Assembly: GCA_014706295.1 (NCBI GenBank)
Contig: JACSVZ010000015.1
Coordinates: 58,649,535 to 58,713,534, forward strand
DNA: 64,000 nucleotides
Source: Lycocorax pyrrhopterus obiensis
Lineage: Eukaryota; Chordata; Aves; Passeriformes; Paradisaeidae
Direction: 5' to 3'
Shown: piece by piece, positions 10,401 through 23,707 of the stretch
Layout: each line of letters starts with the position of its first letter
Numbering within the stretch: the first letter of the stretch is position 1
Translations under genes and position numbers: made by a program
The notes under the pieces: generated by a model
What the model was told of the DNA's origin: nothing
What the model saw: the letters and a program-made list of their open reading frames with translations, nothing else
Databases searched by the model: none

Positions 10401-13400
10401 AAAATCATGTGGTAAAACCAGGAACTGAGGATCTTACAAGTTGGGGACTGGTCAAATTCTTGATGCCGTACATTTGATCTCATATAAATAAGATAAGCAC
10501 AAGTTTATGGTTAGCTGTGTAAAGCTGACCCACTTGATTATATATACATTATAGATATATATTTATATATGCTGTATAGATATACATATATTATACACAA
10601 CGTTCATACAGTGAAAGCGAAGTTTGATAAAGTCGTATTAACTGGGAATTTGGATGTAATGCTGTGTTTCATTTGGAGGAAAAATGTCTGTGTTATTCAG
10701 CAGCATTCTAACTTGTTATACAAGATGAAGAAAGAAGGCATTTCACCAAAACAAGCCACGAAGGAATAAGATGATGAGGGTTTGAAATATTTTGAAAAGA
10801 CAACTAAAATTACATGCAATATATGTGTATGTATTTCTGCTGAGTTGTATTCCTAGTTAAAGCATTGCATTAAACAGAATTATAACAATAGTAAACATGT
10901 GTTTGTACATGGTATCTCTGTTTAATTTATCTTTGCACTGACTGACCTGCTCTGTGAAATGTGAAACGGCGATAGATCAAGAGAAATGGTTTTCCCGCAG
11001 TAGCCACAGGCAGTGAGAATGTCTGTAGTAACCAGAAAAAAAATTCTAACCTTCTTTTCCCTGACTTTCTTGGCAAGTGTGAAGTTCAAGAGAGGTCTGA
11101 AGTACAACTTCACTTGTCCTTGTTTTGTCCACATCTCTGTTCCTCCGTCAGAAAATGTCAACATTAACCACAATGTCCCTTGAGCAGTCTGACAAGGGCC
11201 TTCAATAAACATTCCTCCAGATATTTCTGCCATCCAAGTATTGAAAGGGAATAGGTAAGATTCTTTTGTAGCCATCCTGTTGTATCCAAGCAAAAGAAAT
11301 TTTTTAATTATGAGGGGAGACAGCACCACTACCAACCAAATATGTGTTGAGCTCCATTTGCCTTATGAATGCAAACCTAGCTGCATGGCAGGCTCAGAAA
11401 GCATCTGGGAGTAGAGATAAAGAAATAAGGTGCATATTCAGCTCCTCAGGGTCTCAGAACACAGTTTCACCCCCACTTCAGAAGCAGACAGGGCTCTAAA
11501 GCAGCAGAGAGAGCCAGTGGGGGTGACATGCGGCCATGCCTGCCCAGGTAAATCTAGGTTTTGGAGCACAGTAAGTCTATCAGTCTGACAAGTGATTGAA
11601 GAGGGGGTCTCTTGGGCATGGTGGATGCATCAGCCATGGCAGGGTCAGGATACTTTTGTCCAGCTGCTCCAGAATGGGAAGAAGCCATTTTAATAAGGTC
11701 GTCGATGCTGGCTTCCTTTTTCTCAATTTTTCCTTTCTAAAATTTGAGGATCTTCACTGTTTCCACCTTTGGAGGACTTTACACCTTTCTCAACCTCTCT
11801 GCCAAAGACTTTCTGCCTCTGCCATTTGCTCTACTGTTTCTTCAGCCCAAGCTCACCTTCAGCCATTTCACCACCCTCCTGCCCACCACCTTTCCACAAT
11901 GAAAGTGAGAAAAGCCAGTTTTTCAACTGCCTTTTTCTCAGGGCAGTCAGATAAATTGATGTGTTTGAATAGATTTGTTTTCTTGCCCTGTATCTAAGCC
12001 TTCTTGAACCCTGCAGATCAGGGACTCTACTGATAGGCTGTAAGGTGGGAAAATTTTAAGGGGTAGACCCTGATGATCGAAAGACATTAGTAAGAATCAC
12101 AATAGAAACACAAACAGGTACTTGAACTCTGTTTTCCCAAGGCACAACTATTTTTGGCATGCACATTTCTTATTTATACATGTATTTAAAATCAACATTA
12201 CAGAAACATACAGCTAAGGTTACCTGTAAATTCAGAGCACTAATGCTAAACTTCTGTTTCTCTTCCCACACATACTTTGAAAACTTTTTTGCCAGTGCTG
12301 ATTCACACAGTAGAAAAGGTACATGGATATGCCAACTTAAGCCATTCACTCAGTTTCACCACTGGGCTGTGAGCAAAGTTGCCTTTTTCTTTAAAAGAGC
12401 AGAATCACACTTAGCACAATAAAAATTTCCACCTCAATCTTTAAGTACAGCCAGCAATATTTGCAGTTAATGTAATATCTGATAATGCCCATCATCTCCC
12501 CCAGAAGAGACATCTTGAGAGAATGGCCACCAGGCCAGAAGTGTCTTTATTAAGTGCTTCTCTTTGAGGCCATTTATTAGCAGAAAATATCAGGTAAAGT
12601 ATAGCTACCTACTTCACCCTGAGTTCTGGGAACACCCTAAGAAAATCAATACAGAGAAATGCTGCTATTTAGTAAATCCATTAACACTGTTTTTGGCCTT
12701 TTGCCAATCATTGCATGCACCGTCTAGACGTGGGAACCTACTTGGCAGCACTAAGAGACTGACTTTGACACCTTCTTCTCCATGGAGCTTGCCAACTTCA
12801 CTTCTGCCAACACACAGAACAAGGGAAAAAGATAAAATCAGCAAGAATGATATTGAAGAAGTGGAGAGACAAAAATACCCCTTTCCTTCTGCTCTCAGTC
12901 TTTGTTCTGTCTTGCCACTCCTCCCTTATTTTGCTCCTTCCTCCCTCTCCCTGTCCATTTCTTCCTCTCCTGTCTCTGACAAGTCTCATCTACCTCTCCA
13001 GGTTTCTCTCTCTCATTAACAGCTTGCAAAAGGTGCTAAATAAATCACTAAGAAATCAAAGCCTTTGGCTTAAAAATGTGAAGCAATGTAAGAGGGAAAA
13101 ATATAAGAAGGAATGTCTCAAAAAACTCTGGAGTTAATTCATTTAGTTTAGGCACCAAAGGTTTTTCCTGACTCCTCCCATAATCACTACTATCATTTTT
13201 GCCTGCAGTTGAAAAACACTTACAAACAGGGCTGAGCAGAGATGATTGAATCCATATGGCACAGGAGCAATATTCCTAAATGGAAGCATTGCTGATGGCA
13301 GCTGCACCAAACCATTTCCTGGAAATATAGACACAGTGGATCTGTGGTTTTGCAAAATTCATCCTACTAAAATTCAACCTAATAAAAAAATAGGGAGTAA

Positions 13401-14040
13401 GGTCAAAGCAGTTAAATCCCTCCAGCACAGATCTACCTTAGCTCCCATCACAGAGGGGAAGACTAAGAAGTGCCAGGAGCCCAAAGGAGCAAGAACTCTG
13501 TAAAAGTCACACTCTTTGGCACAAATCAAGAAACTCCTGTGTTGTCTGGCCAGGCTGTCATTTTGGGTACAAAGAGCTAAGCTACTGCCAATATTGCATG
13601 TCTTTCAACATGAGGGTTAGGCTTTAGCAGTCCTGCCAGTAGCCAAGAGATGAGAGCAGAATTCAGTGAATACAGGCTTGGTTATTAAAACTGTGCATGT
13701 TCCGGATGTTTCACAGAAAATATAAACAAGACATATCAAATATGGATATCAAATCCCAGATTTTGTTATGCTGTCTTTCTAAAATGAAAAATAAGTAAAT
13801 AAAAAGTTTCCAAGTGTTGAAATTAATATATTTTCCATAACATGGAATGTAATCCCCTCGTACGCAAAAAAGTCGCCATAATTTTTTAAAAGAGAGGGTT
13901 GATGTCTTCTGTTCAGTAGCTTTTACATCATGCTGAGAGGACATGAACAAGACAACTAGAAAATAATGGAGTTGTTTGGGAACTTTCCAGTGAAGCTTTT
14001 TTCCTGCTATAAAATGCTGATTTGTTAATTATTTTCGGGG
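7445..14040. other. Gene-free stretch
   Basis: No recognisable gene. Short frames, the longest 137 codons on the - strand at 10922-11335, have no known domain and are within chance expectation. A short G run lies at about 8269-8283 and an AT-rich block with TATA-type dinucleotides at about 10300-10595. Confidence 0.6.
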
Positions 14041-14044
14041 GGTG

Positions 14045-14425
14045 GACAAAGCAAGAGGAGACTGAGGGGACACTTCATTGCAGTTACAACTTCCTCGTAA
14101 GGGGAAGAGAAGGGGCAGACACTGATCGGTTCTCTGTGGTGACCAGGGACAGGACCCAAGGAAATGGCCTGAAGTTGTGCCAGAGGAGGTTTAGATTGGA
14201 TATCAGGAAAATATTCTTCATCCAGAGGGTGGTTGGGCACTGGAATAGGCTCCCCAGGGAAGTGGTCACATCACCAAGACTGACAGAGCTCAAGAAGCTC
14301 AAGAACAATTCTCTTGGGCACATGGTGTGACTCTAGGGGATGGTGCTGTGCAGGGCCAGGAGTTGGACCTGATGATCCTTGAAGGTCCCTTCCAACTCAG
14401 CTTATTCTGTGAATCTGTGATTTCA
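14045..14425 (+). mobile_element. CR1 LINE, 5'-truncated, 3' end present
   Basis: The copy runs in sense and ends in the diagnostic CR1 3' region: GTTGGACCTGATGATCCTTG, then AAGGTCCCTTCCAACTC, then the degenerate terminal repeat ATTCTGTGAATCTGTGATT. Upstream, one frame still reads like the C-terminal part of the CR1 polyprotein, with a GHWNRLPREVV motif that is common in avian CR1 fragments. The element keeps only about 380 bp, as usual for avian CR1. Confidence 0.92.
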
Positions 14426-14429
14426 AAGG

Positions 14430-17400
14430 AATTCCTGGTTTTGAAGTGCTCTAGGGAAAAAAAGGGATAAGTTGTATGGCTTATGCATAGCCTTGAGTAG
14501 AGGCCCAACAGAGACACGAACCAGGCTAGAACAAGCATAAGCAGAGCATTTCACAGAGAACAGGAATGACCACCATTTTGTTCTGGGCATGCTTGGGTCA
14601 TAATCCAGAGCATACAATCAGCATGATTATGCTTTTGTAAACACTTGTAGAGGTGCTTCTCTAACGCTTGGGACCCTGCAAAGACAAACAAAAGGGAGGA
14701 ATATATACTTTAAAAGATACATGCTAAAACGTGTTAGTGTATTGGCAGACACAGTTCAGAGTGGAAAGGGCTGAAAAGTGAAAGTCAATGGTATTTGCAA
14801 AGAACTGAGAAGCCACAGTAAGAAATGAAGATGAGGCATGTCACACTTCATCTGTCAAAAGTAGGACACCCTCTGGGGGCAATGTAGAAACATAATTTTC
14901 CCTAGAACAGGAACCTTATTGAAATGGCTTGAAGACATCTTTGGACACAGTTTTTTCTGCCTATGCTGATGATAGGGAGAGCCAGGGGGACAGGCTCAGA
15001 CAACCCTCTTTTGAACAGCTGCAGTTAGACAAGATGTTTCTCAGTACACATGTGCACAGCTCCAGGGTTTCATAAGTTTTGTAGATGTAGCTGTAACAGT
15101 AATTATAATAACTGGTGTCATGCTGGGAAAAAATGAGACAAGAAGTAGAGAGGGGAGGAAAGAAGAGAAATCCATTATGCAAAGCTGCAAACTGGATGGG
15201 GAGAAAATAAAGCTGCTTGGTTCTTATGAGTTTGCTCTGTATCCAGGAGTCTTTTGTTCTGAGACAACGTTTGCTTCTTACAGCAGCGACTGTGATGTCC
15301 AGTTTTGCATGTCCTTGAATGCAGTAGAGCCATCTTTGAGATAAGTTTCCTGAGGGCACAGAACAGCCTTCTTTCCCTACTCTGGGTGGGATGGTCACGG
15401 CTGGCATGGACCTGCCCCTCTCATCCCTCACAAAGGCTCTCCATGAGAAGTGAACAAAGCAATAAGGCAAAGAGCTCCAGCCTGCTGCAGTGCAAGCTGG
15501 AAAGGGCAGAGCAGGACTGCTCTGTTAACAGGGTCTGACATCCCCATCACGTTTTCCCCTCTCCATCACTCCCTATCAGCATGCATCCCACCAAAGGTGC
15601 CAGGAAAGCCACTTCACTATATCACCCCACATGAATACTAACCTGATATGAGAGGAGCCTTACAAAGGCAACAGTAAACCTGATTGCAAAGGCCTAATGT
15701 GACAACCACCCAGAGGAAAAGGAAGGGACAGGTAGTAGTTTACACGCATTTTTTCCGTTTTCATCCTCCCCTCCCCCTCGAAGTTTGCATTTTGTACAGA
15801 AGGGACAAATAAAATAACAGATTTGGATTCAATTCCACACAAGTCACTGCTCTTCCTGTTATGCTGGACACAGGTTGTGTCTGTGACGGATAAGCAATAA
15901 ACACATTGAATAAAAAAATACACCCTTGGCTGTTAATTTGCCAGGAGAAGCCTTGAGACTCTGGTTTAAAGTAATTTCCGTCACACAGCCTATCTCCTGC
16001 TGTATTGCCTTTTGCCTGTTGTTCCAAGAAACCTCCTCCAAGGGGCTTTCTTTCTATTGGGTTATGGACCTAGTCATAAAACAGTAATTCCTCAGGGGCC
16101 CAGACAGTGCTGATTACCTTCTAATGAGATAAAGTACCCCTCATCTCTAGGTCACTGTCTCGAAACCACCTCTAGTTTCTCCATGGCTAGAAGTGATCAC
16201 AATCTGTTGATGACAAAACATGTTAATGGTGATGGGTACTGCTGCCCCAAAGCAAAGCACTTAAAGGAAGAACCTAGATGAAATGTAGAATTTAGGGAGG
16301 GAAGGTTATGAGTTTTATCTTTAATTTCTGCTGGTTTTTGTCAGGTCAGTAGCTTATCTGAAACAAATTCAGAATTAACCTTCAACTCAGAGCAAATACA
16401 AGCCCAGCAAGCATTTGTCAATAATCTCACCCATAAATTTGTCAGTGAATTACTCTAGAGTGAAAGTGGCAAGGGAGGAAGGGGTATAGTGTTATACCTG
16501 TAGTGACATAAACATCAGAAAAGCAATTCAAAACTAGAAATAAAAAATTCAACAAAATGAAAATTTCATTTAACACAATTCCATCATTTATTCTTTGATT
16601 ATTGTATGTATTTCTAAATGATGCTGTAATAAATCAGTGAAATTCATTCACCATATAACATAAAATATTGAAAACAATTTTCAGGATTTCTCATTCCATA
16701 GAAAGTTGTCGAAACAAGCTTTTGTTCCAAGCCTAAACGAACAAAATAATAATTTCCTAGTTTTCCATGAGTTGGAAAACTGTATTTCAGTGTCCCTAAT
16801 ATTTATATGTCTCCCTCATGCGAATATACACAGACATAAAACCAAAAAACCTGAAGGCTAAGATGTTGGCATACCAGACATCATAAAAGCAGGCACAGAA
16901 GCTGAAGTATAAATAACTACTGTCTCCTCAGTACAAATACTTATTTCAATATTTAAAATTTGCATTCAAAGTAATTGTGAAGTGAGTATGATTTGAGCAG
17001 AGCAAAAGAAAACTCTTCTATTTCAAACCTCAGAAAAACACTGAAAAGCAGTACTTTTTCACAATCTGGGGTTGGAGGTGTTTTCTGTCCTGTTCAGTGC
17101 CTCAGCTGGGAGGAGGTGGTTCAGCATCAGCACACGGCCTATCTTTCATGCCTCGCACAAACATGCCTCTCCAGACACCTGGAAGTGAGCAAGGGCAAGA
17201 AGTATCTTTGTAGGCAGGAAGGGAACTCCTCTCCATGCACAGCCTGGGTGCCAAATTCCCCGTGCCCCTATTTCAGGAGCACAGCTCTGCCTATTGATCA
17301 GCACAATACAGCTGTCCACCCACGTGGTTATTAATGGCTAATAAGCAGCTTGAGCACCCACAAGCTGCATTTTTCTTAGCACCAGCCTGGAATCAATTAA

Positions 17401-18570
17401 ATAACCAGAAGGGCTCCAAGAGGTACCATCAATTGAAAAAGTTATTACACTCTCAGGATGTTTCACTGGAAAATGCCACACGAAGCAATTAAGTGCCAGA
17501 TGCTGCTGTGCCTTAATCAGGGGTTTTCAGTGGGGCTGGGGCCCCTCGTGGGCACTGCCTGGTGCAGAGTGGCAGTGCTGCACAGAGCCCTCAGCTGCCC
17601 GGATCCCTCCGTGTTCGGCTACCTGGATTGACTGCTCTGTGGTTCTCAGGAGTAAGAGAGGAAATTAGAACAGCTTGAAGGGAGCATGGAGAACAAAGCA
17701 CGGAAAAAATTATCTGCAGCTGGCTCCCAGTAAGGAGCAAATCCTGTTTGCTGGTCAAAAAGCCCCAAAATATTGGGCTTTTTCCAAGGGAAATATTAGG
17801 AAACTTGAGTGAGGTATCCCATTTTCACTGCTTAATTTAACAGCTTGCTGTTACTGTATGTGAAAAAGGCAATGGTAGCAAACACAGAGAAAATAACCAG
17901 TGCAAAAAAAAGAATTAGACAGATATAGCATTTATGTTCAGAAAAAAGCAAGACGAGATTTCTTTTCCTGGTTGTTTTTCCTAATAATATACAAGTTATT
18001 TTAAGTAGTCTCAGCTGTGTTCTGTAGTGTAAAGCAACTTCCATCCTGGTTTTATGACTTTTCCCATACTGAGATTGTGGTGAACAAAGCAGAAGGAAAA
18101 GGTGATTGACTTCAGGTCACTAGACCACAGCAAGGAGAAAAAGTGAGCTAACATCTTCAGCAGAAGTCAGCAATACCTAACAAGTGTCATTTCCCCTGTG
18201 CCCACACTTCTGACATAAGAAACAAATAGTCCAAAAGCTTGAACAAAACATTCCTCGTACACCCAAGATCTTAGCCATAAGGACACAGAAACAGCCATGC
18301 AAAATGTCAGAGAAAAATGCTTAAATGAGCTAAGATCAACTTACATGGTAGGTGAGGATAGACTCTGAGTTTGCAAGACTCCCTGTGCAGTGGCAGGAGC
18401 AGAGGTAGAGGACTAAGTAGAGAACTGATAAAACATCCCCAGTGCCTAAATACTTGAAGCTGCATTGCTAGAGCTGCCTCTGCCTGCAGAGTGCTGACTA
18501 TGGAGGATCTCTGTTCATCCACAAGATCTGCTGGAATTCAAGAACTCCTGAACAAATATTCTTCTGCCTG
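14430..18570. other. Gene-free stretch
   Basis: No gene or clear mobile element. Only short unrelated frames occur on both strands, for example 14961-15470 on -, which shows no domain. The part at about 17290-17560 has many ATTA/TAAT cores and could be regulatory, but nothing specific was recognised. Confidence 0.55.
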
Positions 18571-18572
18571 TC

Positions 18573-19080
18573 TGTCCTGGTTTCCACCAGGACAGAGTTA
18601 ATTTTCTTCTTAGTAGCTGGTACAGCACTGCGTTTTGGATTTAGTATGAGAATAAGGTTGTTAACACACTGATGTTTAAGTTGTTGCTAAGTAGTGTTTA
18701 CCCAGACTCAAGGACTTTTCAGAAAGCAGGTGCACAAGAAGCTGGGGGGGAGCATATCCAGGACAGCTGACCCGAAATAACCAAAGAGATGTTCCATACC
18801 ATAGAAGATCATGCTCAGTATACAAACTAAGGGGAAATTGGCCAGGAGTGGCCAATCACTGCTCAGAGACAGGCCGGGAATCAGGTGGTGAACACTTGTA
18901 CTGTGCATCACATGCCTTTCTTGGGTTTTATTTCCCTCTCTCTCCTTTTCACTACAATTATTAGCATTGTTATCATTAGTATTATTTGTATTATATTTTA
19001 CTTTGTTTCAATTATTAAGCCGTTTTATCCATGAATTTTCACTTTTTTCCCAGTTCTTCTCCCAGTCCTGCTATCAGCAG
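18573..19080 (+). mobile_element. Songbird-type endogenous retrovirus LTR (solo or 3'-truncated), sense
   Basis: It starts with TGTCCTGGTTT and runs through the block order I know from abundant songbird ERV LTRs: the AGAGTTAATTTTCTTCTTAG segment, GTTTTGGATTTAGTATGAG, GGACTTTTCAG, GCACAAGAAGCTGGG, CCAGGACAGCTGACCC and TATACAAAC, then a T-rich 3' part. The first 22 bases form a hairpin (9-bp arms, 4-nt loop). The 3' border is uncertain because the last part is diverged. No gag, pol or env was recognised next to it. Confidence 0.75.
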
Positions 19081-19904
19081 GGGCTGTCAGCAACGCCTCC
19101 TCATATCTCCTGGCTGAACTTTTCCTACTTTTCAAGAACTACAAGAGTGGAACAAAAGAAAAACTCCTTACCCACTGGATACTTGCTGTTAGGATACTCA
19201 GCTGTGGCAGAAGATGCCTGTGGGTGCTTCAGATGTTACCTGGGACAACTATCAGTGCTGACTTCCCCCCTTCTTTTTCCAGTGCTCTAAACAGGAGGTT
19301 AGGTGGTCACTCTGTTGAGTGTATTAAAAAGAAGAGATTGATGAATCTGTTGCTCTTATGGATTTAAATGGAAGACGGATGTTTCAGCCTTCTTGGACAC
19401 GACAGACAGATATGAACCAAGGTTTTCTAGTGGTAGACAACCATTCCTGGGCCACTAAAGCATTGCTTTAAGTCTGAGAAACTGGCAGCAAGGTGGGAAA
19501 AAATTGTACCTGTAAATACAAAATAGACTTCCCTTTAGACAGATGGAAGCTCCGCATCTGGAGACATCCTATAAGGTCAATTCCTATTCATGACGTATAT
19601 TGGGAGTAATTCAAACACAACAGAATAATTATAGCAATAGCCTAGAAAAAATTTGCCCTTTCCTTCAGTGCTGTGAGAAGGCAGTATGTTCCCCATGACA
19701 CACTCATCCTCACTAATGCATTTGCAGCTGAAGACAACTGTTGCCTACTGCTTAATCAGAGGGAAATGCATTGCAGTGATAAATCATTCCCACGGAGGAG
19801 CTTCGCAGGCAGCTCTTCCAGCTGGGGACCCCAGACAGTCAGCCATGGTGCTCTGCCACTTGCCCAATGCTTCAGGCTCTTCAAATCAGGATCCAAACAG
19901 ATTT
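19081..19904. other. Spacer between two convergent LTRs
   Basis: About 820 bp lie between the sense LTR on the left and the antisense LTR on the right. I recognise no retroviral coding sequence in it. Confidence 0.5.
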
Positions 19905-20297
19905 CTTCTCTCCAGCTCTGGAACTGCACAATGCAGTTGCTCACCGTTTGCTGACTGATGCAAGGTCCCCCTTTCCCAGCCCAGACCAGCCACCCTTCCG
20001 GGTAACTCCCCCCAGTTTGTATACTGGGCATGACGTTCTGTGGTGTGGAATATCCCGCTGCTCACTTCGGGTCACCTGTCCCAGCTGTGCTCCCTCCCAG
20101 TTTCTTTTGTGCAGCTCCTCAAAGGCACAGCATGAGACAAGGGAGAAAAAAAGTCCTTGATTTAGGATAAACACAACTTAGCAAAAAAAGCCCAAAACAT
20201 CACTGCGTTATCAACACCATTCTCGTTCAGAATCCAAAACACAGAACTGTAACAAGAAGAAATTAACTCTAACTCTGTCCTGGCTGAAACCAGGACA
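19905..20297 (-). mobile_element. Songbird-type ERV LTR, antisense, 3'-truncated
   Basis: Read on the - strand from 20297 this begins TGTCCTGGTTTC and follows the same block order as the LTR at 18573: AGAGTTA, GTTTTGGATTC, GTTTATCC, AAGGACTTTTT, AGCTGCACAAAAGAAACTGG, GGACAGGTGACCC and AGTATACAAACTGG. It breaks off near 19905 after the CAACTGCATTGTGCA region. It is the same or a close family in opposite orientation. The inner 3' border is an estimate. Confidence 0.75.
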
Positions 20298-22019
20298 CAT
20301 ATGCAGTTCTGTAACCTGATTCAGCAGCTGACCACAAACACAAAGTAGGCTAATTAGAATTACACAGAAATAGGCCTGGGAGCTAAGACGATGAATCAAC
20401 TCAGGTTTCATTGCTCAGCAGCATTTCTTGAATAAAAATTGAGCTCTTGATCTCACCCAATGCTCTCCAGCCTTGCCCTTCCTCTTTCCTCTCTTTCTAT
20501 CTCTCAGCTTTCACCCTCAGGAAAGACCCAGCGGCCGCTCTTTGCCTTGTGCTTAGGGCCACAGGCTTCTGAAATCCTGGAGATCCCAGTGGTGATGCTC
20601 TCACTGAGCGAGAGGCTGCATTTGAACATGAACTCATTTCCTTGTAGGCAAGAATCTTCCTTGAAACTAAGTTTCAGAGGTTATTGGAAACCTGTTCATT
20701 TTTAGGACTGTCTGAAATGAGATGCCAACACGAATGAAAGTGGATTCTGAACCCTTTTACCCTTCTGAAGTCACAACATGCAAATTTTTGAAAATAATGA
20801 GATGAGGTGATTACAACAGTCATCCAGCTGAGACATTTTTAGATGCCACTGTTTCTTTCCAAAATAAAGCAATTCAGACAGACACTCAGACAATCCAAAG
20901 CACGTACTGAACCTTCTTTGAAACTTAATCCATTTGCAAGCTTCTCATTTTACACTTAATGAAGGAGTGTTCAAAGAACTGATTTTTTAACAGTGTGTTG
21001 GATTCACCACACAGTAAGAAAGCACAAGGGATGCCACTCCAGAATGCCATCTCTGTGTTTTTAGGTGCACCACTTCTACATATCCCTGAGAGCTTTCCTC
21101 ATCTATGGCATGCTTAGTGGGAAACAAAGAGGATATTTTGAAAATAAATCATCAAATATTAATGGTTAAAATCTTCTCATAACCTTTGCCTTTCATCTCT
21201 GTGGAAAGATTCAGGCGTACAGGGAACTGTCCCATAAAATAAAATTATGAAGTTTTCACTAGAAAAAGAGTGAAATTGGGCAGGAAAATCTATTTCCTGT
21301 GGCGAAATTATCACTAATAGTGGTGAAATTCAGCATTTGTGTTCTCTTTTAGCCAGCCATAACCCTATTCAGCAGTGAGGTGGTCTGATACTAATTAGCC
21401 TTCATCAGCTACTTATCTGCCTTTATCATGCCAATTTGCTACTCTTTATTAAGCATAACTAGTGAACATGCCTGTAAACAAGAATCTACAATTGTTTTCT
21501 ATCATCTCTCTAGGACTAAGACTGCTACTTAACAAATCCTCAAGTTAAAAAGTGACATGTAAGCCCAGGGCTTGCATGCCCTTCGGTATGGAGAAAGGTA
21601 CCAGAGAGTGAGTTCAGATTCTTCTCTCAAAATCCTAACATTTGAGCTCAGATGATAAGGCATAGATCCTTTTAATGCTGGGATTAAAAAAATACATATT
21701 TGAGACAACCAAAGCTATTTGTTAAGTGTTTCTCAAAATTTATACTTAGGGGAAAAAAAGAAAGTCAAAATCTTAGAATGAGTAACTGAAATATTTTCAG
21801 GAAAATGTAAAAAAGAAAGGAATATCTTTGAAAAATGGCCTACATTATAGTTTAGTAAGTGGAAAAATTAAGGAAAGGAATAGTAAAACAAGCTTTGTTT
21901 CATTTAAGTAGATTTTAGAAGAATGTCTAGTGAGAAAACATTTTGTTTGACTTAATATTTTTTATCATTAGTTTTAGATTAACTTATGAGGCAGAAAATA
22001 ATTGCAAAACCTTAACTTC
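20298..22019. other. Gene-free stretch
   Basis: AT-rich DNA without a recognisable gene or repeat. Only short chance frames occur. Confidence 0.55.
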
Positions 22020-22560
22020 AGGAGAGTCATCTACTCTGACCTTCTGCAGAAGAGATACCATGAGTCACCATCAAGAGATTCTTACTGCAAGTTCAGAAAT
22101 TCCACTTGAATTATAACTTGTTTTATAGAAAAACTTTCTGCTGAATCTTGAGACATTTTAAAAATAGTCCTGGTTTACTGACAGCCTTTGCTGGCAGGCA
22201 TAATCTATTTCTCTGAAAGATGCTGCAGTGATTGATTATTCTTATCTTAAACATTTGCCATTGATTTCTGTTCTGAATTTGAGTAGCTCCAGCTTCAAGC
22301 CATGAGAGCCATCTGCAGATTTTTATACTTTCAGAAGGTTAAAATGTTGTCTTCTAGTAAATCTGCTCCTCTCATAGGCACTTATCTACTGTGAACAGGC
22401 ACCATTTACTTTTAAAGATGAATGAAAAAGACATTTTACAGTAAAAAAAGATTTTCCAGGACTCCAGTATTCCTTGTAGCTCTTTTCTAGACTTCTCAGT
22501 TTGTCAACATGCTCTTAAAAATATGGAATAGAGCTGATTGTGAACACTGTTTTGTTTGAA
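22020..22560 (-). mobile_element. Ancient CR1-type LINE, left part, antisense
   Basis: Though strongly diverged, the + strand follows the order of an old amniote CR1 3' region read in reverse: TCATCTACTCTGACCTTCTG, then TCCAGCTTCAAGCCAT, then CATAGGCACTTATCTACTGTG, then TAGCTCTTTTCTAGACTTCT with TTGTCAACATGCTC. The match is by recall of the consensus, not by alignment. The element appears to continue at 23955 after an interruption. Confidence 0.6.
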
Positions 22561-22854
22561 ACACCCTTCTCAGTGTAAAACAAAGTTTTCCATGGAAACA
22601 CGTGGATTTACAGGAGATTGCCGAACTGTCTCAGAATTAGACCAACAATGCAAATATTTTCTAGAAATGTGGCTGATACATGTACAAGCCATCTAAGTTC
22701 AAAGCAGGGATCTCAAATCTTTAACTCTGGTAATCCAAGGGATTGACCTAATCACTAAACCAGCAGTGCTCTGCATTGATTGTCTCCAGTTGGAGTTATT
22801 GCTCTTTTTGTAACTCACTGAAGCTCAGTGGAGCTAAACTGAGGAAATTGTATT

Positions 22855-23358
22855 TCATCGTGTGTTGCACAGGCGCTCTCCTGACACTGCTCCTGGCATG
22901 AATATCTTGGGTTCAAACTCCTGATCCAAATCCAGCGAAGCAGACCCACAAACAGTGACACATAACCTGGTGGGCAGACCACCATCTTGGGTGTCCTGAG
23001 GGACTGTCCAAAGGGGCAAACATGTCCAGGCCTTGCTGCAGCACTCCCACAGGATGGAGTTCTGCCACGGCAGGGAAAAGAGGTGGCTGTGGCTGGTGAC
23101 CATCAAGGAGGCTCCAATGCACCAGGTGCCAAGATGTACCCAGGCTCCAAGGCACCCCTTGGGACACTCCATCCAGCCACTGAATTTAAGTCCACGATGT
23201 CCCAGGGGAGTGCAACTATGGATGCTGAAAAAACTCCAGCAGAGAATTTCTTCAGCTCTGCAGCATTTTTGTGAGAGTTCTGTCTTTCCCATGCAAGTAA
23301 CTCAAAACGATGTTACAGTTTTGTAAACTTCTTGCAGCTGCAGGTTGTTTTGCAGAAT
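22855..23358. other. GC-richer unrecognised insert between two parts of an old CR1
   Basis: This segment is more GC-rich than its neighbours and open for about 145 codons on the - strand and 95 on the + strand, without any domain I recognise. It lies between the two halves of the ancient CR1 and directly left of the LTR candidate at 23359, so it may be part of the same inserted element. Its own identity is unknown. Confidence 0.3.
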
Positions 23359-23580
23359 TGTTATGGTTCTAACTAGAAAAACATTCAGAGATGGGTGTCT
23401 TAGAACTTGACCAATCCCCTTAAGGGGTGGATGGCAAAAAAACCAATTACCTTATGCCATTTAACACACTTTGCAAACTAACATATAAAAGTCTTCTGAG
23501 AATTCATTAAAGTGCGTCCATTATCCCTGAGCCTGGATTTTGTGTCGTTTCTCTACTCGTCCGTGGAGAAAGCAGTGACA
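23359..23580 (+). mobile_element. Candidate short retroviral LTR
   Basis: The segment could begin TGTTATGG and end GTGACA (TG...CA). It holds a 12-bp palindrome CCCCTTAAGGGG, a TATA-type CATATAAAAG about 120 nt into it, and an ATTAAA about 25 nt later, an order expected of U3-R-U5. No target-site duplication is visible at these borders, so the limits are guesses. It sits inside the gap that splits the ancient CR1. Confidence 0.35.
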
Positions 23581-23707
23581 TGCAACCACTACTTGCCACA
23601 GGCTACTTTGAATGCCCTTAAGCTCTCTAGCTTTCACACAACAAATATCAGACAATTTTGGTTTGCAGGGCTGAAAACAATGACTATGCCTTGAAACACC
23701 CTGTTAT

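Noticed and set aside
10922..11335. 137-codon open frame on the - strand
   Set aside because: No motif, no splice or promoter context; several such frames are expected by chance in 64 kb read in six frames.
14961..15470. 169-codon open frame on the - strand
   Set aside because: No domain, and low-complexity serine/cysteine-rich composition; overlapping + strand frames are equally open.
22855..23292. 145-codon open frame on the - strand next to the LTR candidate, considered as retroviral internal coding sequence
   Set aside because: No gag, protease, polymerase or envelope motif is visible, and the + strand is open as well.
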